A stretch of DNA of 36,755 bases from Gammaproteobacteria bacterium (GTDB lineage: Bacteria; Pseudomonadota; Gammaproteobacteria; DSM-16500): positions 1 through 36,755 of the forward strand of contig BMAG01000013.1 of NCBI GenBank assembly GCA_014132595.1, given 5' to 3'. Below the pieces are notes generated by a model that did no database searches, was not told the origin of the DNA, and saw only the letters and a program-made list of their open reading frames with translations. Positions 1 to 9,560 of this stretch are shown here, piece by piece. Every line of letters begins with the position of its first letter. Position 1 is the first letter of the stretch. The position numbers were made by a program, and so were the translations under genes.

Positions 1-2626
1 CTGCGATTTTATCATTTTCTTTCTGCATGGAAAAATAAATATGTAAACGTTTTTTGGCGCGGGTTGCTGCAACATATAATAAACGTCCGTTTTCATGGTC
101 ATTTTTTATCGTCTGCTGTCTTTTAATATATTCATAAATAGAGTCGGTATCATCACCCGTTGCATGTATAGGTGCAATCAATAAAGCATTATTTTCATTA
201 GCTCGAGGTCTTTCCATCCATAATAAGAGTTGTTTATCATCGCTCGGTGATTTGCGTTCAAGATGAGGTAAGATAACAGTATCAAATTCAAGACCTTTTG
301 CATTGTGAATGGTCATGATTTGAAGAGAATTATCGGCTTGATTATTGGGTGTTGCAAATAATCGGCTGACATATTCTTCTAACTCATCCAGATTTGGCAT
401 GCCGTCATTTTTATCCAGTTTTTCTAGCAATTGAAAATACGCGGCGGCATCTTCTAAATCACTGGCAGCACTGACGCACGCGGCCCCTCCTAGTAATAAC
501 CAGCTATTTTCAAGCCATGAACGTAATGAAAAACGATGGCGATCAGCAAGTTTGCTTTTTATAATTGTTATAAATCGCGTTAATCGCTTTTGTCCATCGA
601 GGCTGAGTGCATTTAAGATGGCAGTATTTTCTAATTGCTCCCAAATAGTGCGATTGGGATGATCGCTTGCAATGATCGCAAGATCACTTAATAAAAGTCC
701 GCACCAGGGTGCACGCAGAATAGATAGCCATGCGATTCGATCCGCGGGGTGTAATAATGCACGTGTTAATGCCATGAGATCTTGAATCACAGGGCGAGTT
801 GTTAATGGATCAATGTCAATCGCTTTATAAGGTAAGTTTACTTTTTTTAAAGAGGGAATAATTTCCGCTAAATGTGTGCGGGAACGAACAAGAATTGCAA
901 TTGTTTCCTCGGGCTTTTCAGTTTTGAGCCTTTGCACTAATTGTACTATATGATCCGCTGTTTCAGCTTCATGGGAATTAAAATAAGAATGTAATGTTAC
1001 CGGTGCTTCGTGCGTCGGATCAAGAGTTGCAATACTTGAACTATAAGTAACGGCGCCTGTAGCAATATCTTCAACAGAAGGAAAAATTTTAGGAAAATGC
1101 TGATTAACCCAACTGACAATCCCAGGCACGGAACGAAAATTGACTGACAATGTCAGGGGCGTAAGCGAGATATGATTTAACCCCATCAGCCTTGCTCGAA
1201 TAAAATAACCTACCTCTGCTTCTCTAAACCGATAAATGGATTGCATCGGATCGCCTACAACGAATAAAGTACGTCCATCATTGAATGTCCACCCAGAGGT
1301 AAGTTTTTCAATAAGCCGATATTGACTGTTAGAGGTATCCTGAAACTCATCAATTAAAATATGTTGCAGCTGATAATCAAGTGCTAACGTTAAATCTGTC
1401 GGTGCATCTTCTGTACCTAACGCCGCTAATGCTCCTTGTGCACTTTCAATATAATCAATCTTGCCTTTTTGTTGAAAGGTCAGTTTTAGTTGAGCTACAA
1501 CAATACGCAATACTTGATGCAATGCATCTAATAATTGCCATTGTTTTTCTTTATATTGGCAATCCGGCGTTAATCGAAATTCTGCCATAGCAGTCATAAA
1601 TTCAGTTTGAGATTGCATTGCCATGACTAAATCAGACATGCGTTGTTTCATGGCATCAAATAAATTTCTTTCATAGGGATTTTTAGTGCTGGAGGAGGCA
1701 GGAAACCCAATGGTTTTATTAAATTGTTTTCGCCACTGTCCTTCTTTCGTAAAAAACAATTCACCTATTCCAAGCCATGCATTTTTATCAGAGATAGATA
1801 TCCCTGGCAAATTGACAAGATCACTACAATGATTAATCTGCGATGAAATATTCTCTTTTATTAAATGATTGGCAGCGTAGTTTGCTAAATCAATCAGCTC
1901 AGCATGATGTTCTTTGGGGAAATGTTTTTTTAAGTTAATTAAAGCATCAATGACCACATTCGCAAGATGTGTCTCGAGTTTTTGACGTAAGGCCGGGTCG
2001 TTGGCATTCAATGTAATATATGGCAGCCATTGATCACGTTTCTTGAGTAAATTAATCAGTAATTCTTCGACCTTATTTAAATCATTATCAACATGTAAAA
2101 GTAATTCTGCAATGGCATTTGACCAGTCCGTATTTTCTTCCAAATACATGAGAAATTCCTGGACCGCAGCGCGGTATAATGCGGTAGCATCATCCGTAAT
2201 TTCAGGCGGGGCACCAAAATTGGATAAAATAGGGAGTTGTCTTGTGAGATAAGCATTAAAAGAATCGATGGTTTGAATACGCAAGCGATTAGGATTTTCT
2301 GTTAAATTCCAGCCGGCACTTCGATTGCGTTCTAAAGCTGATTTAGCTAAATTCCAGGTTGTTTTCGCATGTGTTGCTTCAGGTTCTGGTGTTTCTGCCG
2401 CATTTTTTAATGCATTAATAATACGTGCTCGCATTTCAGCGGATGATTTTTTGGTAAAGGTGATTGCCAGTATTTCTTCAGGTTGCTTAACTTGGGCAAG
2501 TAATATTAAAAACCGTTGTGTTAACAATTCTGTTTTACCAGATCCTGCAGGGGCTTGCACAATAAAAGATTGTTTGGGATTGAGTGCCGCCTGACGTTGT
2601 TCCTGGTCTGCTATGTTTTTCATCAT
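1..2626 (-). CDS. UvrD/AddA-like ATP-dependent DNA helicase (3' end cut by window edge)
   Basis: This is a superfamily 1A helicase, probably the motor partner of the AddB-like nuclease encoded just upstream in double-strand break processing. Reading from the tandem Met codons at 2626/2623, about 875 residues are open to the window edge with no stop. Visible motifs are Walker A APAGSGKT (residues 25-32), then AITFTKKSSAEM, IQTIDSF, the Walker B-type motif DEFQDTS (about residue 425), VGDPMQSIYRFREAEV (motif III), HNAKGLEFDTV, and VAATRAKKRLH (motif VI) close to the left edge. The start ATG overlaps the nuclease stop as ATGA, so the two are translationally coupled. Only the C-terminus is missing, so I cannot tell whether a RecB-type nuclease domain follows, as it does in AddA. 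The UvrD/AddA family is certain; the exact subfamily and partner role are inferred from the neighbouring gene. Confidence 0.9.
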   Translation of the reverse strand, partial: MMKNIADQEQRQAALNPKQSFIVQAPAGSGKTELLTQRFLILLAQVKQPEEILAITFTKKSSAEMRARIINALKNAAETPEPEATHAKTTWNLAKSALERNRSAGWNLTENPNRLRIQTIDSFNAYLTRQLPILSNFGAPPEITDDATALYRAAVQEFLMYLEENTDWSNAIAELLLHVDNDLNKVEELLINLLKKRDQWLPYITLNANDPALRQKLETHLANVVIDALINLKKHFPKEHHAELIDLANYAANHLIKENISSQINHCSDLVNLPGISISDKNAWLGIGELFFTKEGQWRKQFNKTIGFPASSSTKNPYERNLFDAMKQRMSDLVMAMQSQTEFMTAMAEFRLTPDCQYKEKQWQLLDALHQVLRIVVAQLKLTFQQKGKIDYIESAQGALAALGTEDAPTDLTLALDYQLQHILIDEFQDTSNSQYRLIEKLTSGWTFNDGRTLFVVGDPMQSIYRFREAEVGYFIRARLMGLNHISLTPLTLSVNFRSVPGIVSWVNQHFPKIFPSVEDIATGAVTYSSSIATLDPTHEAPVTLHSYFNSHEAETADHIVQLVQRLKTEKPEETIAILVRSRTHLAEIIPSLKKVNLPYKAIDIDPLTTRPVIQDLMALTRALLHPADRIAWLSILRAPWCGLLLSDLAIIASDHPNRTIWEQLENTAILNALSLDGQKRLTRFITIIKSKLADRHRFSLRSWLENSWLLLGGAACVSAASDLEDAAAYFQLLEKLDKNDGMPNLDELEEYVSRLFATPNNQADNSLQIMTIHNAKGLEFDTVILPHLERKSPSDDKQLLLWMERPRANENNALLIAPIHATGDDTDSIYEYIKRQQTIKNDHENGRLLYVAATRAKKRLHIYFSMQKENDKIA

Positions 2627-5301
2627 GAGGACATCTCTTTCTTTGCTGCAGTCACTGTATGTTGATGGTCTGTCAGTCTGCAAAGGGATTTCAATTGACA
2701 ATAATTACAAGTTTCCATGCTATTTTTTGGATTGACCTCTGCATGCCCTTTTGCAAATTCACCACCTAATTTTTCGAGGGTAGAGTGCCAATAGGCAACT
2801 TGCTGTTCCCATGATCGGCCCTCGCTATAATTTGTATCTAATAAAGGTTTGATCGCATCGGAAGCGATATTTTGCTTACTGATTCCCTTCAATGTAAGAC
2901 TGTCAGCATGGATTTCTGCAAATGCGATACTTTTGACCGATGAGGTTGCGCTGATGCAATATAACGGTAGCTGCGGCTCTTCTAATCGATCACCAAACCA
3001 GTATTTTATGGGGTTATTCTTGCCGGTTTTATAATCAATAATCAGATGACTTCCATCTTCTAACTCATCGATGCGATCGATACGTAATTGAATAGGCAGA
3101 TTAGCAATATTAACTGATCGTTCTTCTTCTTGTGATAACACATTAAAGGGCGAGCGTGTTTTTTCAACCTGCAGCCAATTCCATAAAAGCAATTGTAACC
3201 GTTTTATTTCTAACGAAAGATAACGGGAATGTTGATAATCTATTTGAGTAATCACTTGAACGGCTTTGGTGATTGAGATTGTTAATAAATGTTTTAATTC
3301 ATTGTCTGAATAACTTTTTAATTTTTCAGAGGTCTTAATTTCAGACCAGATTAACTCAAGCGCTTTATGTACTATTTTGCCGCGATCCTGCGGCCTTAAA
3401 CCTAATGTAGTACACTCCAGGGGTTTTGCATTTAATCGAATTTCTGCAAATGCTTTAAAAGGACAGGCTGCCTGTAATTTAAAGATGCTTGCACCCCCGC
3501 GGTTATTGACAGCAGTGACCTCCGGTGCCTGATCATCTTGTAAGGTTTCTATCAATTGACTTTGTCTGCATATTTCAGAAAGAGATATAAAAGAGCTTAA
3601 GCCGAGTTGCTCCGCATTAATTTCTGTAAGGCCAATGATTAAAGGGCTTGTCCTTAACTCATAGTCCGCATTATTTTTTGCATGACTAAAAATAATATGT
3701 TGCGTACTTTCGATTAATTGCTCCGTCAGTCGTTTACTATATTCATATTCATGTGCAGCGCTCGAATGCGGCATTTTTAAATTGGCCTGCAAACGATGTG
3801 GAATAAATGGGTTCGGTTTAGCCGCAGGCGGCCAAGCGCTATCATCAAATCCCATAACCCAAGTATGATCAAAAGGAAGTGCTGTCGCTTCGAGCACACC
3901 TAGAATTTGTATCGAAGCATCGGTACCCTGAGGTTGAAAAACGACATTCGAAGTGAGTCGTTTTAAGTAATGTAATGCCTTTTGATAGTTGATATTAGAA
4001 AGTAAAGTGTCCAATGTTCTATATTCATCAAATAGCTCTAACCAACGTTGTACAATTTGATATTCCTGACTATTAATGCTGCGTTCACCAGGCCAGCCTA
4101 GAAGAGCCAAAGATTCAGTAAAAATTAAGGCCCATGTTTGCATGGGAAGATAGGCGGGTTGTTGATTAAGTAAAGTTAGAAATTTATCCAATCGTTTTGC
4201 AAGCCGTGGAGAATGATTATAAAGATTCAATTTTTCAGAACTATTCATTAATTTTTGAAGACTGTAATTGATAATATTTGCCTTACGCAAATAAACATCA
4301 AACTGGGCTCGTTTAATTTGCTCATTTTCAGCATCGCCTACAAAAGGAGTTAACAATAAATGATTGATATCTTTAAAGGTGAGCGATGGATTATTTAAAG
4401 CAAGTAATTGCAATGCAGCATGAATAATGGGATAAGTTGATAAGCTTTTACCCGCGGTTATATTGAAGGGCTGAGTTGTGCAGTCCAGGCTAAACAATTC
4501 GCCTTCACAAAATACTTCTGAAAAAATCGCAGAAACGGTGTCGCGCTTTTTTTCCAAATTAGGTACAACGCAACCAATTTTAAGAGTTGAATCATGTTCA
4601 GTTAATGATTTAGCCCAACGTGCCATGGTACGGATTTCAGTTTCTTCATCCGCTAAACTAATACGCTGTGTCAGAGCAGGGGAGGAGGATGAGTTATTTA
4701 AATCATAGGCCACGTGAGTGCCCATGCGTTTGCAGCAGTCAAACAAATATTTTTGTAAGGGCGATAATTCTGTAAAACCCGCTGCAATAATGCGTTTGGG
4801 TAGATGAATGAGATTTTGAAGAATCTTTTCACAAAGAATCGGTATGAGACTGTGGGTATCTATCCAATGATTCTTAATACATTTATTTTGAAAATAAGCG
4901 GCCCATGATAAGAAAGTGTTACTATCATCCGTTGTAGCAAGCATGGGATGTGATAAATCGACTCGCCATTGTTTTAAGATATCCCACGCAGATTTTGCTA
5001 ATTCAGCCGTTTCCGATAATTGCAATAAAGTTTCATTTGCAGGAAATTGCTGTAGAATTTCTTCCCACAAAATGATTTCCTGTTGAGGGGATAATAAATA
5101 AGGTATCGCAGTGCCTATATGCGATGCAGAATAATCCAGCCACAACCGTTGTATCCAACTTGTAAATGGTAAAATAGCAACACTTTCCCAGCAAGTTTTG
5201 CCAGCCTCAATTTGTGCCTGGTTATATTTTTTTAATAAGGTTGCTGACAGCCTTCTATTCGGTGTTAGTAAAGTGGTATGGCGATCCAGCTCATTAATCA
5301 C
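2623..5301 (-). CDS. AddB-like DNA repair protein with Fe-S PD-(D/E)XK nuclease domain
   Basis: This 892-residue protein resembles the roughly 900-residue 'probable DNA repair protein' family related to AddB. The first 600 residues are helicase-like but show no Walker A motif. The C-terminal third carries a RecB-family nuclease: H645 (VHKALELIW), D742/D745, then D756 and K758 in IIDYKTG. Four cysteines fit the AddB iron-sulfur staple: C613 (AACPFKAF) and C865, C868, C874 near the C-terminus. It probably cuts DNA processed by the helicase encoded directly downstream. Its start ATG overlaps the stop of the histidine kinase gene by four bases, and its own stop overlaps the helicase start in the same way. 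The nuclease fold and Fe-S cysteines are seen; action in recombination is family knowledge; partnership with the helicase is inferred from coupling. Confidence 0.88.
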   Translation of the reverse strand: MINELDRHTTLLTPNRRLSATLLKKYNQAQIEAGKTCWESVAILPFTSWIQRLWLDYSASHIGTAIPYLLSPQQEIILWEEILQQFPANETLLQLSETAELAKSAWDILKQWRVDLSHPMLATTDDSNTFLSWAAYFQNKCIKNHWIDTHSLIPILCEKILQNLIHLPKRIIAAGFTELSPLQKYLFDCCKRMGTHVAYDLNNSSSSPALTQRISLADEETEIRTMARWAKSLTEHDSTLKIGCVVPNLEKKRDTVSAIFSEVFCEGELFSLDCTTQPFNITAGKSLSTYPIIHAALQLLALNNPSLTFKDINHLLLTPFVGDAENEQIKRAQFDVYLRKANIINYSLQKLMNSSEKLNLYNHSPRLAKRLDKFLTLLNQQPAYLPMQTWALIFTESLALLGWPGERSINSQEYQIVQRWLELFDEYRTLDTLLSNINYQKALHYLKRLTSNVVFQPQGTDASIQILGVLEATALPFDHTWVMGFDDSAWPPAAKPNPFIPHRLQANLKMPHSSAAHEYEYSKRLTEQLIESTQHIIFSHAKNNADYELRTSPLIIGLTEINAEQLGLSSFISLSEICRQSQLIETLQDDQAPEVTAVNNRGGASIFKLQAACPFKAFAEIRLNAKPLECTTLGLRPQDRGKIVHKALELIWSEIKTSEKLKSYSDNELKHLLTISITKAVQVITQIDYQHSRYLSLEIKRLQLLLWNWLQVEKTRSPFNVLSQEEERSVNIANLPIQLRIDRIDELEDGSHLIIDYKTGKNNPIKYWFGDRLEEPQLPLYCISATSSVKSIAFAEIHADSLTLKGISKQNIASDAIKPLLDTNYSEGRSWEQQVAYWHSTLEKLGGEFAKGHAEVNPKNSMETCNYCQLKSLCRLTDHQHTVTAAKKEMSS

Positions 5302-6665
5302 AAATGATTCCTGTTTTTAGGTGGGGCTTTAGGAAACAAGACATCGACTTGTAAGCCAGTGCCATTCAGCGGTTTGTTCAAATGAATCGATGCATGATGT
5401 AAATCTGTAATCTGTTTAACAATCGCAAGACCTAGACCGCTGCCGGTCTGTTTCGTGCCTAGCACACGATAAAAACGGTCAAATACCCGCTCATGTAATT
5501 CTGGAGGTATTCCGGGCCCTGTATCGGTGATGCGCAATGCAATGCAATTATCCTGATCTTTAATCTCAACATGAATGGCGCCATTGGGCGGCGTATAGCG
5601 AATGGCATTATCGACAAGATTACGAATTAAGATACCTAAAGAGATGTTATTGCCCATAATGATGCTCTCGGAAGGCGCAGGAGCCAGTTCGATATCAATC
5701 TGTTTTTCTAAAGCGATCGGTGCCAGATAGGTTAAGATTTCGATTGTTAATGCATGTAAATTAAGAGGGTGTACATCATTCAAACTTTCTTCTTCCCTAA
5801 GACTGCTTAAAGTGAGTAGTTGTGTTACGACATGCGAACAACGATCTACGCTTTGTGCAATTTTAACAAGTGCATTTTGATGTGCTTTTTCATCATCGGC
5901 TCTTAAGGCAACTTGAGCTTGAGTCTTTAATGCAGCAAGCGGTGTACGTAACTCATGTGCCGTATCTGCGACAAAACGTTTATTACGTTCAAACGTTGTT
6001 TTCAATCGTCCCAACAACTGGTTTAATTCATCGACGACAGGTTTAATTTCAATGGGAATTTTTTCAAGGTTAATCGGTTCAAGATCACTTGGCGCGCGGC
6101 GAGAAATATGATTTGTTAATTTTGTCATTGAACGTAAGGCCACGCCGATGATGAGCCAAACAAGAATCGCAAAGATAGGGTAAGTGACCAGTGTCACATA
6201 AGTATTATTACGTGCGATGAGGTCTGTGAGCTTGTTGCGTACATCGGCTTGCTGTGCCACGACAATTTTGGCACCTGTGGTTTCATCAATACCTGCATAA
6301 ACACGCCAGTCATTATTTTGGATGCGGTCATCGCTGAAACCCAAGGGTGAGTTCACAAGTGATGCGCTCGTATTATTAAATGAATGCAAAATAAGCTTAC
6401 CGTCGCTGCGCCATATTTGATATATAAGATTGGGTGTTTCTGTATTCGTTAAGAATGGTGTGATGATTTTTTTAGTCGTTGCATCCAGTCTTGCGAAGGC
6501 ATTTAATTTTTTGATAAAAATAAAATTATCGATGAGTTGTTCATCGAGATAAGGCTTAATGATTTGTTTATCAAGTAAATAATTACCGATTGCAGTGATA
6601 GCAGAGGCCACTGTAATGGCAATGATTAAGCTAATAAATAAAAAGCGTCGTATGGAATGAATCAT
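5298..6665 (-). CDS. sensor histidine kinase (QseC/PmrB-like)
   Basis: This is a 455-residue inner-membrane sensor kinase. TM1 lies at about residues 8-29, a periplasmic sensor region of about 125 residues follows, and TM2 spans about 158-178, leading into a HAMP-like linker. The dimerisation/phosphoacceptor helix has H237 in TAHELRTPLAAL. The ATP-binding domain shows the N box (N353, NLVDNAIRYTPP), the G1 box DTGPGIP (from D381), FDRFYR (F box), and the G2 box GSGLGLAIVKQ (about residues 408-418). It should phosphorylate D51 of the response regulator encoded upstream, whose gene overlaps this one by ATGA. The layout matches QseC/PmrB/BasS kinases, but the short periplasmic domain gives no clue to the signal. 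It is also coupled by ATGA to the nuclease gene downstream, which is unusual for such a system. Confidence 0.92.
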   Translation of the reverse strand: MIHSIRRFLFISLIIAITVASAITAIGNYLLDKQIIKPYLDEQLIDNFIFIKKLNAFARLDATTKKIITPFLTNTETPNLIYQIWRSDGKLILHSFNNTSASLVNSPLGFSDDRIQNNDWRVYAGIDETTGAKIVVAQQADVRNKLTDLIARNNTYVTLVTYPIFAILVWLIIGVALRSMTKLTNHISRRAPSDLEPINLEKIPIEIKPVVDELNQLLGRLKTTFERNKRFVADTAHELRTPLAALKTQAQVALRADDEKAHQNALVKIAQSVDRCSHVVTQLLTLSSLREEESLNDVHPLNLHALTIEILTYLAPIALEKQIDIELAPAPSESIIMGNNISLGILIRNLVDNAIRYTPPNGAIHVEIKDQDNCIALRITDTGPGIPPELHERVFDRFYRVLGTKQTGSGLGLAIVKQITDLHHASIHLNKPLNGTGLQVDVLFPKAPPKNRNHL

Positions 6666-7333
6666 GCGTCTTTTTTACTTTTATCAATCATATAACCAAT
6701 TCCCCGGATTGTCACAATTAAATCTTGTCCGAGTTTTTTACGTAAATTATGAATATGGACTTCCAGAGCATTGCTATCTACTTCATCTCCCCAGCCATAG
6801 AGTGTTTGCGTTAAACTTTCGCGAGACAACACGCGGCCTTCATTTTCAAGAAGCTTGTTCAACAGCGCAAATTCACGTCTTGAGATGCTGATTGGTTCAT
6901 TATTCAATGTCACTGTATGTGCGGCTGGATCAAGCATCACATTGCCATGAGAAAGTGTGGGTTCACTGCGAAGATTAAAACGTCTTTGCAGAGCGCGCAA
7001 ACGGGCGCAAAGTTCATCAAGATCGAATGGCTTTGTTAAATAATCATCCGCGCCGCTGTCTAATCCTTTAATTCTATCTTCAATAGATTCACGCGCTGTC
7101 AAAATAATGACAGGCGTTGTATTTCCGCGATTACGAAAATTCTGCAGGACTTCAATGCCGGATAATTTAGGCAGACCAAGATCAAGTACAACGACCTCAA
7201 ACTCTTCAGTTTGGAGTGCCTGATCTGCGCTTGCACCATCTTTTAGCCAATCCACAGTATAACCATTTTGGGTAAGACCGACGGATAGACCATCACCTAA
7301 TAATTCGTCGTCTTCAACCAAGAGTAAACGCAT
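6662..7333 (-). CDS. OmpR-family response regulator (QseB/PmrA-like)
   Basis: This 223-residue transcription regulator has an N-terminal receiver domain (about 1-115) with the acidic pocket E7/D8/D9, phosphoacceptor D51 (VVLDLGLP), T79 and K101 (LTKPF), all in the expected places. A C-terminal winged-helix domain (about 125-218) follows, with ISRREFALLNKLLENEGRVLSR and LEVHIHNLRKKLG typical of the OmpR/PhoB group. The start ATG is preceded by a strong Shine-Dalgarno sequence (AAGGAG, 8-9 bases upstream). Its stop overlaps the kinase start. It lies about 50 bases downstream of the transglutaminase-like gene and may be read with it. Subfamily assignment to QseB/PmrA rests on overall resemblance; the regulon is unknown. 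Confidence 0.93.
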   Translation of the reverse strand: MRLLLVEDDELLGDGLSVGLTQNGYTVDWLKDGASADQALQTEEFEVVVLDLGLPKLSGIEVLQNFRNRGNTTPVIILTARESIEDRIKGLDSGADDYLTKPFDLDELCARLRALQRRFNLRSEPTLSHGNVMLDPAAHTVTLNNEPISISRREFALLNKLLENEGRVLSRESLTQTLYGWGDEVDSNALEVHIHNLRKKLGQDLIVTIRGIGYMIDKSKKDA

Positions 7334-7383
7334 GATGCTTATCTCCTTGTATAAGTTATTAAGTTAGAATAGCAAAAAAACGC

Positions 7384-9240
7384 TTATGATTCTTTTTTTA
7401 ATACAATGGTACTTCGAGAATCGCTTACCAATTTAAACATAAGTTGATTAAAATATTCATATTCTTCAGGTTGTAAATAATTTTTAGTAATGACGAGCTG
7501 CCTTGTCACTTCAAGAATATCCCTCTGTTGCATATAAGTACTTCTAAAACTGCCTGCAGGGTTATTTATTGCCACATTTTGCGGCAGTTCTTCGCTTCGA
7601 TAGTTTTTAGGCAGATGAATTGTATAATGCCAAGTCATCATGGCAGGTATCAGCATGGCTGGATATCGACGCTTGGTGTATGTGACAAAATGTCTTAATT
7701 GACTCGGAGAAAAATAATCGATGCCATAAGGAATGGTGAAATAAATTGCATGATTGACGTTAAAAGCAAAAGGACTTCTCCATTGTGTCTGAATCACCAT
7801 ATCATGATTAAGATCGTGAGGATCGGTGCTGTTAAGATTACCGGTACCTCCTTCCGGAGTCTCCGCTAACAGGCTGTCTGCAAGTTTTTGCGTAGAAAGC
7901 GTATTATTCATGAGAGCCCTCATCTTGTTGTTAATCATTCCCGTTGTTTTGATAGTGCTTTGACCTTGTGTCTCACCATTATCTTGTAACGTGATATTGC
8001 TATTAACAATATATTGATTCTCTTGGGGCTTACCCATGGAGGTGAAGGCGATGTCCCCTTTGTTGGATCCAATGACCACAAGCTTATTGATGAGCCCTTT
8101 GTCTAGCACACCAAAACTTGCTGTTTGATCAGTAGGATTTGCGAAAAGGTGGTACTCCGGTAAATAAAGAATGGCATGGTTAAACTGTGTCGCCATGGGA
8201 ACGGGTAATTGAGTTTTGATATCCCCCCAATTGACAAGAACGGGATAAGATTGAATGCCAACTGCTTTTAAAAGTGCCTGCAACAAAGTGGCATAGTCTT
8301 TGCAATCCCCATAGCGGTTATTCAAAATTTCAGTTGCAGAATGCGGTGTGTAAGCGCCCGCTTCATTTAATGAAAGTTGCACATAATGAATATTTGCACT
8401 CGTCCAGTTGTAGAGTGCTTTTGCAGCAGGAAGACCTGTGAGATTACCTACAATCCTTTTTGCAAGTGCTTGAATTTCAGGTGTAACTGCGCTTTTATTA
8501 TTCGCTAATTGAAAGTAAATACGCCCTAAATCTTGCCAGGAGGTGCTGGATGAAGCGGCGAATAAAGACTGAAAGTCAACTTCATCTGTCATGCCGACTT
8601 CATCCGATTCAGTGGATTTATTTTCTAACCAGGCATGAATCACGATTTCGTTAGGAGATTTTGTGGTGGTGATTTGATAACTTCCACGTTTACCCCATTG
8701 TAAATTAAGATTATTCGGCTTATGAATGATAACTTCCTGTCGTCTGACTGCGGCTTCAAAAGCAGGTAGTTGCATAATCATGATACCGAAGGGGTCTGCT
8801 TTAAAACGGGTCAATTTCCAATGCGTCACTCTTTGACTGCCTGGTTGTAGTTTTGGAAAAATGACGCTTGTAACCATGCTGTTTGTAAAGCCTGAGGAGG
8901 TGATCGAAATCGGGCTGGGGCGTGTATAGACGCTATTGGCGGGTAATGGTATTCGCTTGCCATCAGGGAGAATGACATAGCTTTCAACTAATTGGATGCG
9001 TTCTTTGTCAGGAAAAAAGACCATTTGTTCATTGGCAAGCATATCAACGCCTAAGGGTGTTAATGCTGTTTTTTTATCGATGATGTTAACATCATAGGTT
9101 TTATCGGGATGTAATTGCCATGTTTCTTGTAAGAGATCCGTTCGATAATTGGTTGTTTCTGCATAAAGACTGGGTGAAATGAATAGGGTTATCAAGGTAA
9201 CCAAGCTTAACGCAGTGTTTGTCATCATTTTTTTAAGCAT
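7384..9240 (-). CDS. exported DUF3857/transglutaminase-like protein
   Basis: This 618-residue protein begins with a Sec signal peptide (cleavage likely after SPSLYA, about residue 27), so it acts in the periplasm or at the cell surface. The N-terminal half resembles DUF3857. The middle is a transglutaminase-like domain with a Cys-His-Asp triad: C313 in RYGDCKDYATLL, H355 in FNHAILYLP and D371 in ANPTDQTASFG. A C-terminal beta-rich region (DUF2569/DUF3858-like in related proteins) completes it. The triad is intact, so it could be an active thiol hydrolase or transpeptidase, but substrates of this bacterial family are largely unknown. It is the first gene of the minus-strand run leading to the two-component system; a putative promoter lies at 9272-9300. 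No frameshift or truncation is seen. Confidence 0.85.
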   Translation of the reverse strand: MLKKMMTNTALSLVTLITLFISPSLYAETTNYRTDLLQETWQLHPDKTYDVNIIDKKTALTPLGVDMLANEQMVFFPDKERIQLVESYVILPDGKRIPLPANSVYTRPSPISITSSGFTNSMVTSVIFPKLQPGSQRVTHWKLTRFKADPFGIMIMQLPAFEAAVRRQEVIIHKPNNLNLQWGKRGSYQITTTKSPNEIVIHAWLENKSTESDEVGMTDEVDFQSLFAASSSTSWQDLGRIYFQLANNKSAVTPEIQALAKRIVGNLTGLPAAKALYNWTSANIHYVQLSLNEAGAYTPHSATEILNNRYGDCKDYATLLQALLKAVGIQSYPVLVNWGDIKTQLPVPMATQFNHAILYLPEYHLFANPTDQTASFGVLDKGLINKLVVIGSNKGDIAFTSMGKPQENQYIVNSNITLQDNGETQGQSTIKTTGMINNKMRALMNNTLSTQKLADSLLAETPEGGTGNLNSTDPHDLNHDMVIQTQWRSPFAFNVNHAIYFTIPYGIDYFSPSQLRHFVTYTKRRYPAMLIPAMMTWHYTIHLPKNYRSEELPQNVAINNPAGSFRSTYMQQRDILEVTRQLVITKNYLQPEEYEYFNQLMFKLVSDSRSTIVLKKES

Positions 9241-9271
9241 TTTTGGACTCTTTTCCGATCAAAGGATGTTC

Positions 9272-9300
9272 ATCTTATTCTGTTTTAAGCAGGGAGGCAA
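9272..9300 (-). promoter_or_regulatory. putative sigma70 promoter for the transglutaminase-like/two-component run
   Basis: On the minus strand, TTGCCT (9300-9295) and TAAGAT (9277-9272) are separated by 17 bases, each matching the consensus at four of six positions. It would start transcription about 25 bases before the ATG at 9240. It lies back to back with the YcaR-gene promoter. Pattern match only. Confidence 0.38.
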
Positions 9301-9303
9301 ATG

Positions 9304-9331
9304 TTGAAAATGGGTCATTATATGGTATAAC
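9304..9331 (+). promoter_or_regulatory. putative sigma70 promoter for the YcaR/Trm112-like gene
   Basis: TTGAAA (9304-9309) and TATAAC (9326-9331) are separated by 16 bases and each match the sigma70 consensus at five of six positions. The predicted start site is about 24 bases upstream of the ATG at 9362, leaving room for the AAAGG ribosome binding site. Confidence 0.55.
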
Positions 9332-9361
9332 AAAGAATAAAATTGAAAGGCGTGACTTCTC

Positions 9362-9541
9362 ATGAAAAATAATTTACTCGAAATCTTGGCCTGTCCGATC
9401 TGCAAAGGAGAATTATTCTACGATTCAACGAATCAGGAATTAATCTGCAAATTTGACCGGGTGGCTTATCCGGTGATCGATGATATTCCTGTGATGTTAG
9501 AGAGCAGGGCGAGACGGTTGAGTCTGGATGAAGAAAAATAA
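9362..9541 (+). CDS. ycaR: YcaR/UPF0434 (Trm112-like) small protein
   Basis: This 59-residue protein begins [18 protein letters not shown] and continues [21 protein letters not shown], matching E. coli YcaR (UPF0434, Trm112-like fold) almost throughout. C11, C14 and C29 are present; as in YcaR, the second metal-binding pair is incomplete. Eukaryotic and archaeal Trm112 proteins activate methyltransferases of the translation machinery, but the bacterial protein has no settled role. In many proteobacteria it sits near lpxK and kdsB; here it stands alone, convergent with rne. A good promoter and an AAAGG ribosome binding site precede it. Confidence 0.85.
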   Translation: MKNNLLEILACPICKGELFYDSTNQELICKFDRVAYPVIDDIPVMLESRARRLSLDEEK

Positions 9542-9560
9542 TTTTTAGCGTTGTGACAGT

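Noticed and set aside
2325-2594. An 89-residue plus-strand frame opposite the helicase gene
   Set aside because: It is the antisense shadow of the conserved Walker A region; the helicase motifs on the other strand explain the sequence.
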